Assembly: GCA_029245785.1 (NCBI GenBank)
Contig: JAQWOR010000027.1
Coordinates: 1 to 60,356 of the forward strand
Direction: 5' to 3'
DNA: 60,356 nt
From: Polaribacter sp.
GTDB taxonomy: Bacteria; Bacteroidota; Bacteroidia; Flavobacteriales; Flavobacteriaceae
Shown: positions 1 to 8,891 of the stretch, piece by piece
Layout: every line of letters begins with the position of its first letter
Position numbering within the stretch: the stretch's first letter is position 1
Translations under genes and position numbers: made by a program
The notes under the pieces: model-generated
Seen by the model: only the letters and a program-made list of their open reading frames with translations
What the model was told of the DNA's origin: nothing
Database searches by the model: none

Positions 1-2443
1 CGGTTATGGCTCGTGCCCAAACGGTATCTGTTGTTGCTAGCATTGGGTCGTTTCTATTCTCAAAAGCAATTGCTTGTGCATTAGAAAAAGCGTTGGTATT
101 TGCCGTTGCATCTGCCAATGTTGGATAAAAGACAAAGGTTTCGTTGGCGAAATCTGCAGAGATATCAGAGGCAACTTCATTTAAATTAAAGAAACTTTTA
201 CCATCAGTATCGTTATCACATTGTTTTAATTCTACAAAGCTTGTAATGATAGGTAGTGGGCTCACTACCAAATCCATTGTTTTGGAAGCGTCAAAACAAT
301 TGGTATTATCGTTGTTTTCTACACGGATAAATACTTGTTGTGTGTTTTTGATTGTGTTTCGATATGGGTTTGCTTTGTCTATAGGGTTTGTAGTGCTACT
401 TGTTTGTGCATCTAGTAATGATGTATGATAGGAAACGGTGTATTGCGTAGCACTTAAAGTTCCTAAAATCTCCGCATCTTTTGTGGAGAGTACAAAACTA
501 GTTACAAAACCATCGGTATCGGTTCCACTAGCAAGGTCATCACAAATTTCATAAGGAATAGGGGGTTGTGGGACAGGGATTCCTGTAACCGATAAAGAAA
601 AATTAGTCAATGCAAAACATGAGTTTGGTGCATTTTTATTATGCACTCTCACATAAATGCTTTGATTGCTAAATGCGGTTGAGTTGGTATAGGGGTCTGG
701 CAATGCATTGGCCGTTACATTGTTTTGAGCATCTGTTTGGTTGGTAAAATAAACGACGTCAAAAATAGTGGGGTCTAGTCCGTTTAAAACTTGTGGAGTC
801 ACAACGGTCTGTAGATCAAAAGCGTTCAGCCCATCGCCATCAGAATCGCAATACAACCAATTGGTAGGAGCTGTTGCATTGGCGCTTTCAAAAACGCCTA
901 CATTAAACTCTCCTTCTAATCTAGTGATATTACCGCAGTTATCAGTCATTTCTACCACCAATTTATAGAGCCCCGCGTTATTGGTCTGGATATTGTTTAG
1001 TACAAGTGTCGCAGTTGTTCCTATTGTGGTTTCTGTAATGCCATCATTAAACGTCCAGGTGTGCGTAATATTACTACCTGTTACAATTTCTGGAGTAATG
1101 GTTTTTGTTTGCCCAATACAAAACTCCAAATCTTGGTTGTTGATGACTTGGTCGGTATCCGTGTCTTTAATTTCTATTGGCAGTAATAGCGATGAAATAA
1201 AAGGAGGGAGTCCTTGTGTACCTTTGCCAGTTCCCAAGTCAATCGCGTTTTTAGTGAAAATAACATCTGCAGCATCAGCACCTGGGTTTTCAATGACATC
1301 TAAATGGCTTGTAAAGCCATCATAATATGCTAGTGGTATGGTTGCATAAATTTTACCATCAGGCCCCAATTGTAAAGCGCCTCTAAAGCCACCTTCAGGA
1401 TATGCTGTATTGGTAGTATTTGGATTTTGTTCATGAATCAGCACTTTAGAAGCGGTAATATCTGCGGCTGTTACATCAAACTGAAAAAGTTTGTAAGTAA
1501 CAGGGGCAATATTATTTCCAGTGCCAGTAAGGCTCTGTCTAAAGTTAGAAGCGGTAGAGATGTAGAGTTTTTGTGAGTTTCTAGAGAATTCAACACCATA
1601 GGCTTGTCCGTCTTGTGTTACATTGTTTAATAAAGTAACTCCGTTATTTGTAACTTCTCCTGTTAGGTTGTTAAATGAATATACTAAAGATTCAATTCCA
1701 GATTGATTCGCTTGATTGGCAATGGCTAGTTTTGTGCCATCTGGAGAAATTTTTAAATATCCCCTTCTAGCGGAAAAATTGTCAACTGTAGATATTGTGG
1801 GTGTTAAATCAACTCCAGTTTCGCTAATTTTATAGGCATAAAATTGGTTATTAATGGCAGAGACAACCCAATAAGTGTTGCAGTCTGCTCCTTTTACAGC
1901 TGTTACTTTTTCTGTCCATCCATTAGATTTATTGCCAGATAAATCTTCAAAAAAATCACCATCACCATCTTTATCAATGAGTTGTCCCAAGCCTCCGTTT
2001 AAAGACATGTCTATCGTATATAATTTAAATCCAAGTCCAGCTTCTACAGAAGATGGTCCATCATCTACGGTAAATAAATAATAAATACTGGTCGACCCAG
2101 GTTTTGGAATTGCCAATGCAGATTGTGTACTGGATGTATTTCCTTTTAAATCATTTCCTGTGCTTCCATTGGTATAGGTCATTGGGGTGTGATTTTTATC
2201 CCAAACGGTTAAAGTTGCTATGGTTGGATCAGGAGCGCCTACATAAAACAATAAGCTTCCGTTGCTGTCTGAAAATGTAGTACAGCCTTCGTAGGTGTTT
2301 AATTTTCCATCGGTTAAAGCAGTTGGAGGGGTGGTGTTGAAATTGATCCCTGCATTTTGGCCAAAATACCAAATATTGGCTTCTTTTTGTCCGTAGGAAA
2401 AAGCAACCACAAACAACAATAGTAAGCGAACAAAAACTTTCAT
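1..2443 (-). CDS. Large secreted adhesin-like protein, probable T9SS type B cargo (C-terminus beyond window)
   Basis: The reverse strand is open from an ATG at 2443 to the left edge, at least 814 codons without a stop. The product starts with a signal peptide (MKVFVRLLLLFVVAFSYGQ). Residues about 20-420 look like a beta-propeller (IWYFGQNAGINF, recurring DG turns). An Ig/PKD-like stretch follows near 430-510. Then come at least three repeats of about 100 residues, starting near 529, 631 and 739, each opening with a CD..(D)TDG-type motif and ending in a YVRV/FIRVEN strand. This order is typical of flavobacterial proteins ending in a gliding-motility/type IX type B sorting domain. That domain would lie outside the window, so the sorting call is inference. 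Its role (surface adhesion or glycan binding) is unknown. Confidence 0.85.
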   Translation of the reverse strand, partial: MKVFVRLLLLFVVAFSYGQKEANIWYFGQNAGINFNTTPPTALTDGKLNTYEGCTTFSDSNGSLLFYVGAPDPTIATLTVWDKNHTPMTYTNGSTGNDLKGNTSSTQSALAIPKPGSTSIYYLFTVDDGPSSVEAGLGFKLYTIDMSLNGGLGQLIDKDGDGDFFEDLSGNKSNGWTEKVTAVKGADCNTYWVVSAINNQFYAYKISETGVDLTPTISTVDNFSARRGYLKISPDGTKLAIANQANQSGIESLVYSFNNLTGEVTNNGVTLLNNVTQDGQAYGVEFSRNSQKLYISTASNFRQSLTGTGNNIAPVTYKLFQFDVTAADITASKVLIHEQNPNTTNTAYPEGGFRGALQLGPDGKIYATIPLAYYDGFTSHLDVIENPGADAADVIFTKNAIDLGTGKGTQGLPPFISSLLLPIEIKDTDTDQVINNQDLEFCIGQTKTITPEIVTGSNITHTWTFNDGITETTIGTTATLVLNNIQTNNAGLYKLVVEMTDNCGNITRLEGEFNVGVFESANATAPTNWLYCDSDGDGLNAFDLQTVVTPQVLNGLDPTIFDVVYFTNQTDAQNNVTANALPDPYTNSTAFSNQSIYVRVHNKNAPNSCFALTNFSLSVTGIPVPQPPIPYEICDDLASGTDTDGFVTSFVLSTKDAEILGTLSATQYTVSYHTSLLDAQTSSTTNPIDKANPYRNTIKNTQQVFIRVENNDNTNCFDASKTMDLVVSPLPIITSFVELKQCDNDTDGKSFFNLNEVASDISADFANETFVFYPTLADATANTNAFSNAQAIAFENRNDPMLATTDTVWARAIT

Positions 2444-2486
2444 TTAACGAATTTAAAACATGAACGTCAAATATAGTTGAAAAGAA

Positions 2487-3314
2487 TTATAAATCGCGTT
2501 TTTTCAGTAGTACAAATGATAGGTATATAAAAATAAATGTCCACATAGAAACAATTAGTATGTCTGTGATTTGAACAGAGAAATCTTTGGTCAAGTCTTC
2601 TCCTATCTGATTGGCTACCGATCTTACGGCTCCTAATCTTGTAAAAGGTTCTTTGATTAGGTTTGCCATGGCTTCTAATGGAAAAAATTGCATGACTTCA
2701 TCTACATAATCTCTGAGTTTCCAGAATAAAAACCCTTTCGAAAATCCTTCAATAATCATCCAAACAAATAGTGCTCCGACTGCAAATGCAGATCGTTTTA
2801 CCAAGATGCCTAAAAATAATCCAAAAGAAAAGAAGCCTACTAATTTTATAAAGAAAGCGGCTAAGTATTCTAAATCAGATGTAATGATTGCAAACTCGTC
2901 ATAATCAGAATAAATCAATCCTAATACTAAGGAAACTACAAAAACAAAAAGTGTTGATATGGCTGCAAATGCAACGACGGTATAAAATTTTGACAGGATA
3001 AATTCTTTTTTACTCAGTCCGTCAATCAAATTTTGTTTTAGTGTTTTGTTGCTGTATTCATTTGCCATCATAGAGACAATAACCAGTAATAAAAAGAATT
3101 TTAGCATGGCGGCAACATAGGTGTTAAAGTGCCAAATGTATGGGAAGTTAAAAATTCCTTGATCTGCTAAATGAAACTTAATAGGTCCAATATCAAATTT
3201 AATGGCGGCAACTAATGCAATAGAAGTTAGTAGTGCAAAGTAAATAATGCTTAATACTTTGCTGGCGGCATTGTGTTTTAGTTTGTGAAATTCTATATTG
3301 AGTAGTCTAAACAT
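2487..3314 (-). CDS. ABC-2 type transporter permease
   Basis: This 275-residue protein has about six hydrophobic segments (near 20-40, 65-85, 110-130, 145-170, 175-195 and 250-270) and the N-terminal 'LLNIEFHKLKHN' pattern of ABC-2 permeases that partner with bacitracin/Nat-type ATPases. The ATPase gene lies 23 bases upstream on the same strand, so the two almost certainly form one transporter in the inner membrane. Substrate is not predictable; relatives move peptides, antibiotics or sodium. The stop lies 43 bases from the start of the large secreted protein gene, which may be read on the same transcript. Confidence 0.85.
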   Translation of the reverse strand: MFRLLNIEFHKLKHNAASKVLSIIYFALLTSIALVAAIKFDIGPIKFHLADQGIFNFPYIWHFNTYVAAMLKFFLLLVIVSMMANEYSNKTLKQNLIDGLSKKEFILSKFYTVVAFAAISTLFVFVVSLVLGLIYSDYDEFAIITSDLEYLAAFFIKLVGFFSFGLFLGILVKRSAFAVGALFVWMIIEGFSKGFLFWKLRDYVDEVMQFFPLEAMANLIKEPFTRLGAVRSVANQIGEDLTKDFSVQITDILIVSMWTFIFIYLSFVLLKKRDL

Positions 3315-3337
3315 GACTTTGTTGTTTTGCTGGTTGA

Positions 3338-4276
3338 TTACTTATTGTTTGTTAAGTCTAAAAACTGTTGTTCTAGGCTTGGCTTCCGTTTTACCAAATG
3401 AGATAAGCTAATGTCGTTTTGAAATAAGAAGGTGTTTATTTCTGAAGCCGAAAGTTCTTTGCTCAACGTAGCAATCAGCAAGTCCTCTTCTTTGTTAACA
3501 CTGTGAATGGCATCATGATTTTCTAAGAGTTCTATCAATTGACCTTCATTGGTGTCCACTTTCATTTCAAACAAGCCGTTAGAAGCGGTCATTTCATCAA
3601 CTCTACCTGCATATAGTTTTATACCATTTCTAATCACAACCACGTGGCTACATACTTTTTCTACTTCATCTAACAAGTGCGAAGCCAATAAAATGGTTGT
3701 TCCGTTTTTAGTAATATCTTTGATAATTTGTCTAATTTCATGAATTCCTTTCGGGTCCAATCCATTAGTTGGTTCGTCAAGAATTAAAATTTCGGGATCA
3801 TTTAAAAGGGCAGAGGCAATAGCTAGTCGTTGTTTCATTCCTAAAGAAAAGGTTCTGAATTTGCTATTTCTTCTTTCGTATAGGTTTACGGTTTTCAGTT
3901 TCTCGTCAATAACATCAAAAGAAATATTTTTGATTTTACAAATCAATTGTAAATTTTGAGCTGCCGTCATATAAGGGTAAAAGTTTGGTCGCTCAATAAT
4001 TGCGCCTACTTTTTTTAAGGATTCGTGTGTAGATAAAGTGCCGTTAAACCAACTGAATTCTCCAGAGGTTTTGTTAACTACATTTAAAACAATACCCAGT
4101 GTGGTTGATTTTCCGCTGCCGTTAGGGCCTAGGATTCCATATACATTGCCTTTTTGTATGTTAAAAGAGAGGTTGTTTACCGCATGAACACGGCCAAATT
4201 TTTTGTCTAAATTCTTAAGAGATAAGATTGTTTCCAATGAAGTTGCAGTTTTTATTGTAGTATGTATGACGAACAA
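3338..4276 (-). CDS. ABC transporter ATP-binding protein (exporter type)
   Basis: A 312-residue ATPase, energy subunit for the permease just downstream. Walker A GPNGSGKST is at 50-58, the signature FSLGMKQR at 143-150, Walker B ILILDEP at 163-169 and the switch histidine in LLASHLLDE near 195. A Glu (IIERPNFYP) stands where the Q-loop Gln is usual, as in other bacitracin-type ATPases. A C-terminal extension of about 80 residues follows the nucleotide-binding domain. The first 13 residues (to TATS) look unlike the family, so translation may begin at the TTG at 4237, giving 299 residues; I keep the ATG. Confidence 0.87.
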   Translation of the reverse strand: MFVIHTTIKTATSLETILSLKNLDKKFGRVHAVNNLSFNIQKGNVYGILGPNGSGKSTTLGIVLNVVNKTSGEFSWFNGTLSTHESLKKVGAIIERPNFYPYMTAAQNLQLICKIKNISFDVIDEKLKTVNLYERRNSKFRTFSLGMKQRLAIASALLNDPEILILDEPTNGLDPKGIHEIRQIIKDITKNGTTILLASHLLDEVEKVCSHVVVIRNGIKLYAGRVDEMTASNGLFEMKVDTNEGQLIELLENHDAIHSVNKEEDLLIATLSKELSASEINTFLFQNDISLSHLVKRKPSLEQQFLDLTNNK

Positions 4277-4322
4277 TATACAAATTTGTTACAGCAAAAA
4301 TCATGAAATGAACAGAGTTTTT

Positions 4323-4808
4323 CTAATAATTGTTAAAGTCAAAATCGTCATCATAATCAAATTCAGTGTCGAATTCTTCTTTTTCAGGGTCTTCAGAGGT
4401 AAATTCTTTTACGGGTGCTTTTTCGGGGATTTCACCGACGGTTAAAATTATTTTTGGAGTATCTGTTATTGTTTCGTCAGAAATTTCAATAACTTCAACA
4501 TAAAAAGACCACAACTGCATAAAGTCGTACACGTAAATAAGCTTGTCATTTTCTAATGGAAGGGTGTCGTTTAAAAAGCACGTTGCCATTGAAATACCAA
4601 CACCAATTTCAGACATGTCAAATAGCGGAATTTCTTCTCCTTGATTCCAATCGTTATTAGTTCTGTAAAAAGCCGCCATTTCTTGCCCGTTAAATCCAAA
4701 AGAGGTTGAGATTGCTTGGTGTAATTCTTCTAGGCTGCTATTGTTATTTACCACAATAGTTCTAATTACATCTTCCTTTGTGTCTAATATGATGCGTATT
4801 TTGTACAT
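4323..4808 (-). CDS. pRiA4b ORF-3-like domain protein
   Basis: This 161-residue cytoplasmic protein resembles the plasmid pRiA4b ORF-3 family. It opens with strands MYKIRIILDTKEDVIRTIVV and has the family pattern of a helix (SSLEELHQAISTSFGF) followed by 'AAFYRTNNDWNQGEEI' and 'LIYVYDFMQLW'. The last 35 residues are very acidic (EDPEKEEFDTEFDYDDDFD). Function of the family is unknown. The stop lies 46 bases before the ABC ATPase start, so the genes may be cotranscribed. It is divergent from the menaquinone pair, with 71 bases between starts. Confidence 0.7.
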   Translation of the reverse strand: MYKIRIILDTKEDVIRTIVVNNNSSLEELHQAISTSFGFNGQEMAAFYRTNNDWNQGEEIPLFDMSEIGVGISMATCFLNDTLPLENDKLIYVYDFMQLWSFYVEVIEISDETITDTPKIILTVGEIPEKAPVKEFTSEDPEKEEFDTEFDYDDDFDFNNY

Positions 4809-4879
4809 TCGAGTTTACTTGTGTAAATTAGGCAAAAATACAATAAATTATATGTATTTTTACGTTTAAATAAGAGAGA

Positions 4880-5299
4880 ATGTTAGAAAAATCAGAAATA
4901 TTAAAACGCTTTAATGAGCGATGTAAAGACACCTTAATGGAAACCCTTGAAATTGAGTATGTCGATGTTGGAGATGATTTTGTAATTGCACAAATGCCTG
5001 TAAACTCTAGGGTTTATCAGCCTTATGGAATATTACATGGAGGCGCCACAGCTGCGTTGGCAGAAAGTGTAGGGAGCTTGGCTTCAACTTATTTTGTTGA
5101 TAATGATCGATTTGTTATTAAAGGAATCGAGTTGAGTATCAATCATGTAAAAAGTGTGAAAGATGGTATGGTTACGGCTACTGCGACGATTGTTCATAAA
5201 GGCAGGTCTACACATTTATGGGAGATTAAAGTGGTAAACACATCTGGTGACTTAATATCGATTGCCAAAATTACCAATATTGTGTTAGAGAAAAGATAG
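4880..5299 (+). CDS. PaaI-type hotdog-fold thioesterase, probable DHNA-CoA hydrolase (MenI-like)
   Basis: A 139-residue single hotdog domain. The hallmark YGILHGGATAALAES lies at 49-63, with the HGG turn at 53-55 and the likely catalytic Glu at 62. The C-terminal half carries 'GIELSINHVKSVKDGMVTATATIVHKGRSTHLWEIKV', split between central strands, as in the PaaI group. Isochorismate synthase follows 39 bases downstream. That context suggests it hydrolyses 1,4-dihydroxy-2-naphthoyl-CoA in menaquinone synthesis. The family call is firm; the substrate is inferred from the neighbour. Confidence 0.85.
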   Translation: MLEKSEILKRFNERCKDTLMETLEIEYVDVGDDFVIAQMPVNSRVYQPYGILHGGATAALAESVGSLASTYFVDNDRFVIKGIELSINHVKSVKDGMVTATATIVHKGRSTHLWEIKVVNTSGDLISIAKITNIVLEKR

Positions 5300-5303
5300 T
5301 AGC

Positions 5304-5342
5304 ATGAAGCGACTCGGAAAAGAAATAAAACAACTCGATTGA
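5304..5342 (+). other. 12-codon upstream ORF overlapping the menF start
   Basis: An ATG at 5304 opens a 12-codon frame (MKRLGKEIKQLD) that ends at TGA 5340-5342. That stop overlaps the TTG at 5339 proposed as the start of isochorismate synthase in the arrangement TTGA. It fills the gap between the two menaquinone genes. Such an overlap would fit translational coupling, but nothing shows it is translated. Confidence 0.3.
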
Positions 5343-6400
5343 CGATTTTTGAATCCATACAACAGTCGGTTAAAGATAAGTTGCCATTTGTGGCTTATAA
5401 AAAACCAAATAAAAGTATAATAAAGGGTTTGTTTCAGGAAAATGACACCTTGCATATTGTTAAAAATTATGCTGAATCTGGCTTTGTGTTTGCGCCGTTT
5501 GATATTGAAAAACAAGTAATTTTAATTCCAAATAAAGATGCTGTTCTTTTAGAAGAGGAGGTTGTTGTTGAAGAATTTGGCGAATTAAATAGTTCTCAAG
5601 GAATTTCAGAGCTGTATGTAGTGTCTGCTTCTGCTAAAAAAAAACACATCAAACTTGTTGAGAATGGAGTAAGGGCTATTAAAGATGGGCTGTTTAAAAA
5701 GGTAGTACTGTCAAGAAAAAAAACCATTGCTCTGAGTGGTTTTGATATTGTTACAAGCTTTCAAAAATTAACATACAATTATCCAAATGCATTTGTGTAT
5801 GTATGGTTTCATCCAGCAATTGGTTTGTGGTTGGGCGCAAGTCCAGAGACGTTGCTAAAAGTTACTGAAAATCATTTTTCAACAATGGCACTTGCCGGAA
5901 CGCAAATAGACAAGGAGTTAAAAGAAGTTGTTTGGCTTCAAAAAGAAAAAGAAGAACAGCAATTTGTGACGGATTATATTGTAGATGCGGTTTCGAAAGT
6001 GTGTGTCGATGTTCAAAAAAGTGCCACTGAGACTGTCAAAGCGGGGAGTTTGTTGCATTTAAAAACAGCCATTTCTGGAAATCTTAATACTCAAAAATTC
6101 ACACTTAAGACATTGATTAACGCATTGCACCCTACGCCTGCTGTTTGCGGATTGCCTAAAGAAGCTGCCAAGTGGTTTATTGCAGAAAATGAAAGCTATG
6201 ACCGTTCTTTTTATACGGGTTTTTTGGGAGAATTGAATATGGATGACTCTGAGCTTTATGTAAATCTTCGTTGTATGTGTGTTGAAAACAAACTTGCACA
6301 TTTGTATGTTGGAGGTGGAATTACAAAAGATAGTGACCCTGAATTAGAGTGGCAAGAAACGGTTTCAAAAAGTAGAACTATAAAGAAAGTACTTTCATAG
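5339..6400 (+). CDS. menF: Isochorismate synthase
   Basis: A 353-residue chorismate-binding enzyme that converts chorismate to isochorismate, entry step to menaquinone. Conserved blocks are KKVVLSRK (120-127), GASPETLL (166-173), ALAGT (184-188), HPTPAVCGLP (near 263) and a C-terminal YTGFLG...LYVNLRC...YVGGGI, which supply the Mg and substrate-binding residues. A siderophore isochorismate synthase is possible, but the neighbouring thioesterase favours menaquinone. No ATG stands near the expected N-terminus. The TTG at 5339 gives a start that lines up with family length, and it overlaps the stop of a 12-codon frame. A terminator follows at once. Confidence 0.9.
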   Translation: MTIFESIQQSVKDKLPFVAYKKPNKSIIKGLFQENDTLHIVKNYAESGFVFAPFDIEKQVILIPNKDAVLLEEEVVVEEFGELNSSQGISELYVVSASAKKKHIKLVENGVRAIKDGLFKKVVLSRKKTIALSGFDIVTSFQKLTYNYPNAFVYVWFHPAIGLWLGASPETLLKVTENHFSTMALAGTQIDKELKEVVWLQKEKEEQQFVTDYIVDAVSKVCVDVQKSATETVKAGSLLHLKTAISGNLNTQKFTLKTLINALHPTPAVCGLPKEAAKWFIAENESYDRSFYTGFLGELNMDDSELYVNLRCMCVENKLAHLYVGGGITKDSDPELEWQETVSKSRTIKKVLS

Positions 6401-6412
6401 CTGTAAGAAATC

Positions 6413-6460
6413 AAAAAACCGTTCCAGTTTCGATAATTCTCGACAGGAACGGTTTTTTTT
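6413..6460. terminator. Bidirectional terminator between menF and the PUR-type gene
   Basis: The arms AACCGTTCC (6417-6425) and GGAACGGTT (6446-6454) pair perfectly around a 20-base loop. A run of T follows on the plus strand and A precedes, so it can serve both converging transcripts. Confidence 0.85.
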
Positions 6461-6531
6461 GTAAATTAATTTGAATTAACAGTGATATGCGTTAAAACAA
6501 CAACTTTTAACCAAGAACAATCTTCGATTGT

Positions 6532-6891
6532 CTAAATATCTTCAAAAGAAATGTCTGTAAAACTTTCAGTAGTTTTTGTTTCTTCAGTAGTTTCTTCTTT
6601 TTTGTAATCTTTTTGATGGCGTTCGCTAATTACTTCTTGCCCTTTTTCATTGACAATAAATTCTGTAGCTGCTTTTAGCATTTCGTTAAATTCAGAAAAA
6701 TCTTCCTTATATAAATAAATTTTATGCTTTTGGTAATGGAAAGAGCCATCGTCATGGGTGAATTTTTTACTTTCGGTGACTGTTAAATAATAATCATCTG
6801 CTTTTGTAGCTCTTACATCGAAAAAATAGGTTCTTCTTCCTGCTCTTAAAACTTGCGAAAATATTTCATCTTGCTCTACTCTCTCTTTCAT
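6532..6891 (-). CDS. PUR-alpha-like nucleic-acid-binding protein (DUF3276)
   Basis: A 119-residue protein of the DUF3276/PUR family that is nearly universal in Bacteroidota. The core at 1-80 has the strand pattern of a PUR repeat: 'EIFSQVLRAGRRTYFFDVRATK', 'DYYLTVTESKKF' and 'HKIYLYKEDFSEFNEMLKAA'. The last 35 residues are a Glu/Thr-rich low-complexity tail. Relatives bind single-stranded DNA or RNA; the job of the bacterial protein is not settled. It is monocistronic by context, facing the menF terminator. Confidence 0.9.
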   Translation of the reverse strand: MKERVEQDEIFSQVLRAGRRTYFFDVRATKADDYYLTVTESKKFTHDDGSFHYQKHKIYLYKEDFSEFNEMLKAATEFIVNEKGQEVISERHQKDYKKEETTEETKTTESFTDISFEDI

Positions 6892-6973
6892 AATAATGGT
6901 ATGCTAAAATTAAACGTTGTTTTTTGTTTTCCGAACAAATCTAAAAAAATATTTTAGGTATTCTAAAGAAACC

Positions 6974-8725
6974 CTATATTTCTTTTTCTAAAAGTTGTTG
7001 TTCATACAGTTCTTTATAGTATCCTTCTTTTGTTATTAATTTATTATGAGTTCCTTGCTGTGTAATTTTCCCAGCGTCTAGTACAATAATTTTCTGTGCG
7101 TTTTTGGCAGATGAAACTCGATGACTGATGATAAAAGTGGTTTTTTTTTCGGAAACACGATGTAAATTTGTTAAAATTTCTTCCTCGGTTTCTGTGTCTA
7201 CTGCGGATAAGCAATCATCAAAAATTAAAATTTCTGGATTTTTTATAAGGGCTCTCGCAATAGATACCCGCTGTTTTTGTCCGCCAGATAAGGTAACGCC
7301 TCTTTCTCCTAATATTGTATTGTAATCGTTTTTAAAGTCAATGATATTAGCGTGTACTGCCGCGTTTTTTGCGGCCGTAATAATTTCTTTCTTTGTTGCT
7401 GTTTCTTTTCCGAATTTGATGTTGTTTTCTATCGTATCAGAAAACAAAAAAGGATCTTGTGGTACAAAGCCAATTTGATCTCTAAGAGAGTTTAGGTTGA
7501 TCTCTTTTATAGGAACTCCGTCAATTAAAATGCTACCTTCTTTTGTATCGTAGAGTCTTGAAATTAAATTGACAAGGGTTGATTTTCCTGAACCTGTTTT
7601 TCCTAAAATCGCAACGGTTTCTCCTGTGTTTACTTTAAAGCTAATGGAGTTAAGCGCTGTAATGTTGGTGTCGTCATACGTTAAGCAAACCTCTTTAAAC
7701 TCGATAGTGCCTTTAAGATTTACATTTTTAGTGGCGGTGTTTTTTATTTCGGGAGTTTGTTTTAAGAATTCATTAATTCGTTGTTGCGAAACTTCTGCTT
7801 GTTGTACAATAGAGGTAACCCAGCCAACAATTGCAACTGGCCATGTTAAAATATTTACGTACAATATAAATTCGGCAATCACTCCAATTTTAATTTCTCC
7901 AGCAATGTATTGTTTCCCTCCAATGTAAATTACCAGCAAATTACTAATCCCAATAAGCAAAACCATAAGTGGTAAAAAGATGGCTTGTACTTTATATAAA
8001 TCAATGTTTTTTTGTTTGCTGTCATTTATTAGTTGGTCAAAATTTTTGATAATTGATGCTTCTATTCCGTATGATTTGACCACGTTTATTCCAGAGAAAA
8101 ACTCTTGATTAAAGGTGGTTAGTTTTGATAAGTATCGTTGTACAATGGTACTCTTTTCATTGATTACTTTACTCAATATAAAAATAGATATTGATAAAAC
8201 AGGAAAAGGGAGTAAGGTATATAAGGTTAACGTTGTGTCTATTTTTAGCATTTGATAAAATCCTACGGCAAACAATACAAGCATATTCATGCTATACATA
8301 ATTGCAGGACCAAAATACATTCGTACTTTAGATACGTCTTCACTAATACGGTTCATTAGGTCTCCCGTTCTGTTTTTTTTGTAAAAATTTAAAGAAAGCT
8401 GTTGATATTGTTGGTAAATTTCGTTTTTCAAATCAAACTCTATCAACCTAGAGGTTACAATAATGGTTTGCCGCATTAAGAACGTGAAAAAACCTGCAAT
8501 AATTGCAACACCTATGATGATTAAAATGTTTAAGAATAATTCATGTTTTACTTCTTCTAAACTAATTGTTTCTAACTTATAATCTTCAATAAGATTGAAA
8601 GATTTTCGAATTACCTGCGGAATTTCTAGCAATAAAAACTTTGAAAATACAGTAATGATAATTCCTATTGCTAATCTGAATTTATATTTTAAAAAGTATT
8701 TATGTAAGTATTGTAATGCTTTCAT
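6974..8725 (-). CDS. ABC exporter half-transporter (fused membrane and ATPase domains)
   Basis: A 583-residue exporter with six membrane helices in residues 15-310 and a nucleotide-binding domain from about 340. Walker A GKTGSGKS is at 375-382, the Q-loop Gln at 423, signature LSGGQ at 479-483 and the switch His at 535. Walker B reads ILIFDDCLSAVD, so the catalytic base after Asp503 is Asp504 rather than Glu. Such a change marks the weak site in heterodimeric exporters like BmrC, yet no partner subunit lies nearby. Substrate is unknown; lipids or drugs are typical. A promoter-like element lies 47 bases upstream. Confidence 0.9.
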   Translation of the reverse strand: MKALQYLHKYFLKYKFRLAIGIIITVFSKFLLLEIPQVIRKSFNLIEDYKLETISLEEVKHELFLNILIIIGVAIIAGFFTFLMRQTIIVTSRLIEFDLKNEIYQQYQQLSLNFYKKNRTGDLMNRISEDVSKVRMYFGPAIMYSMNMLVLFAVGFYQMLKIDTTLTLYTLLPFPVLSISIFILSKVINEKSTIVQRYLSKLTTFNQEFFSGINVVKSYGIEASIIKNFDQLINDSKQKNIDLYKVQAIFLPLMVLLIGISNLLVIYIGGKQYIAGEIKIGVIAEFILYVNILTWPVAIVGWVTSIVQQAEVSQQRINEFLKQTPEIKNTATKNVNLKGTIEFKEVCLTYDDTNITALNSISFKVNTGETVAILGKTGSGKSTLVNLISRLYDTKEGSILIDGVPIKEINLNSLRDQIGFVPQDPFLFSDTIENNIKFGKETATKKEIITAAKNAAVHANIIDFKNDYNTILGERGVTLSGGQKQRVSIARALIKNPEILIFDDCLSAVDTETEEEILTNLHRVSEKKTTFIISHRVSSAKNAQKIIVLDAGKITQQGTHNKLITKEGYYKELYEQQLLEKEI

Positions 8726-8771
8726 TAAAAAAAATGACGATAATTTATAGATTTAGTTTTTCTATGCTTGT

Positions 8772-8779
8772 CAAAAATA
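8772..8779 (-). promoter_or_regulatory. Bacteroidota -7 element for the ABC exporter gene
   Basis: On the minus strand this reads TATTTTTG, matching TAnnTTTG, 47 bases before the exporter start. I see no clear TTG element at the proper distance upstream. Confidence 0.45.
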
Positions 8780-8821
8780 AAATTTAAATTATTAATAAAT
8801 GTATAATTTAACCCCTGTTTT

Positions 8822-8852
8822 TTTGATTTGATTTGTTAATATCATATTTTTG
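8822..8852 (+). promoter_or_regulatory. Promoter of the leucine dehydrogenase gene
   Basis: TTTG (8822-8825), 19 bases, then TATTTTTG (8845-8852): a full match to the Bacteroidota primary sigma consensus, 39 bases before the start codon. Confidence 0.75.
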
Positions 8853-8891
8853 CAATTGAATTTTTAAAGAATATTTAATTTTACTATAAAA

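Noticed and set aside
144..2081. Four plus-strand open frames of 66-114 codons
   Set aside because: They lie opposite the long minus-strand secreted protein frame, have no family features and overlap its conserved repeats.
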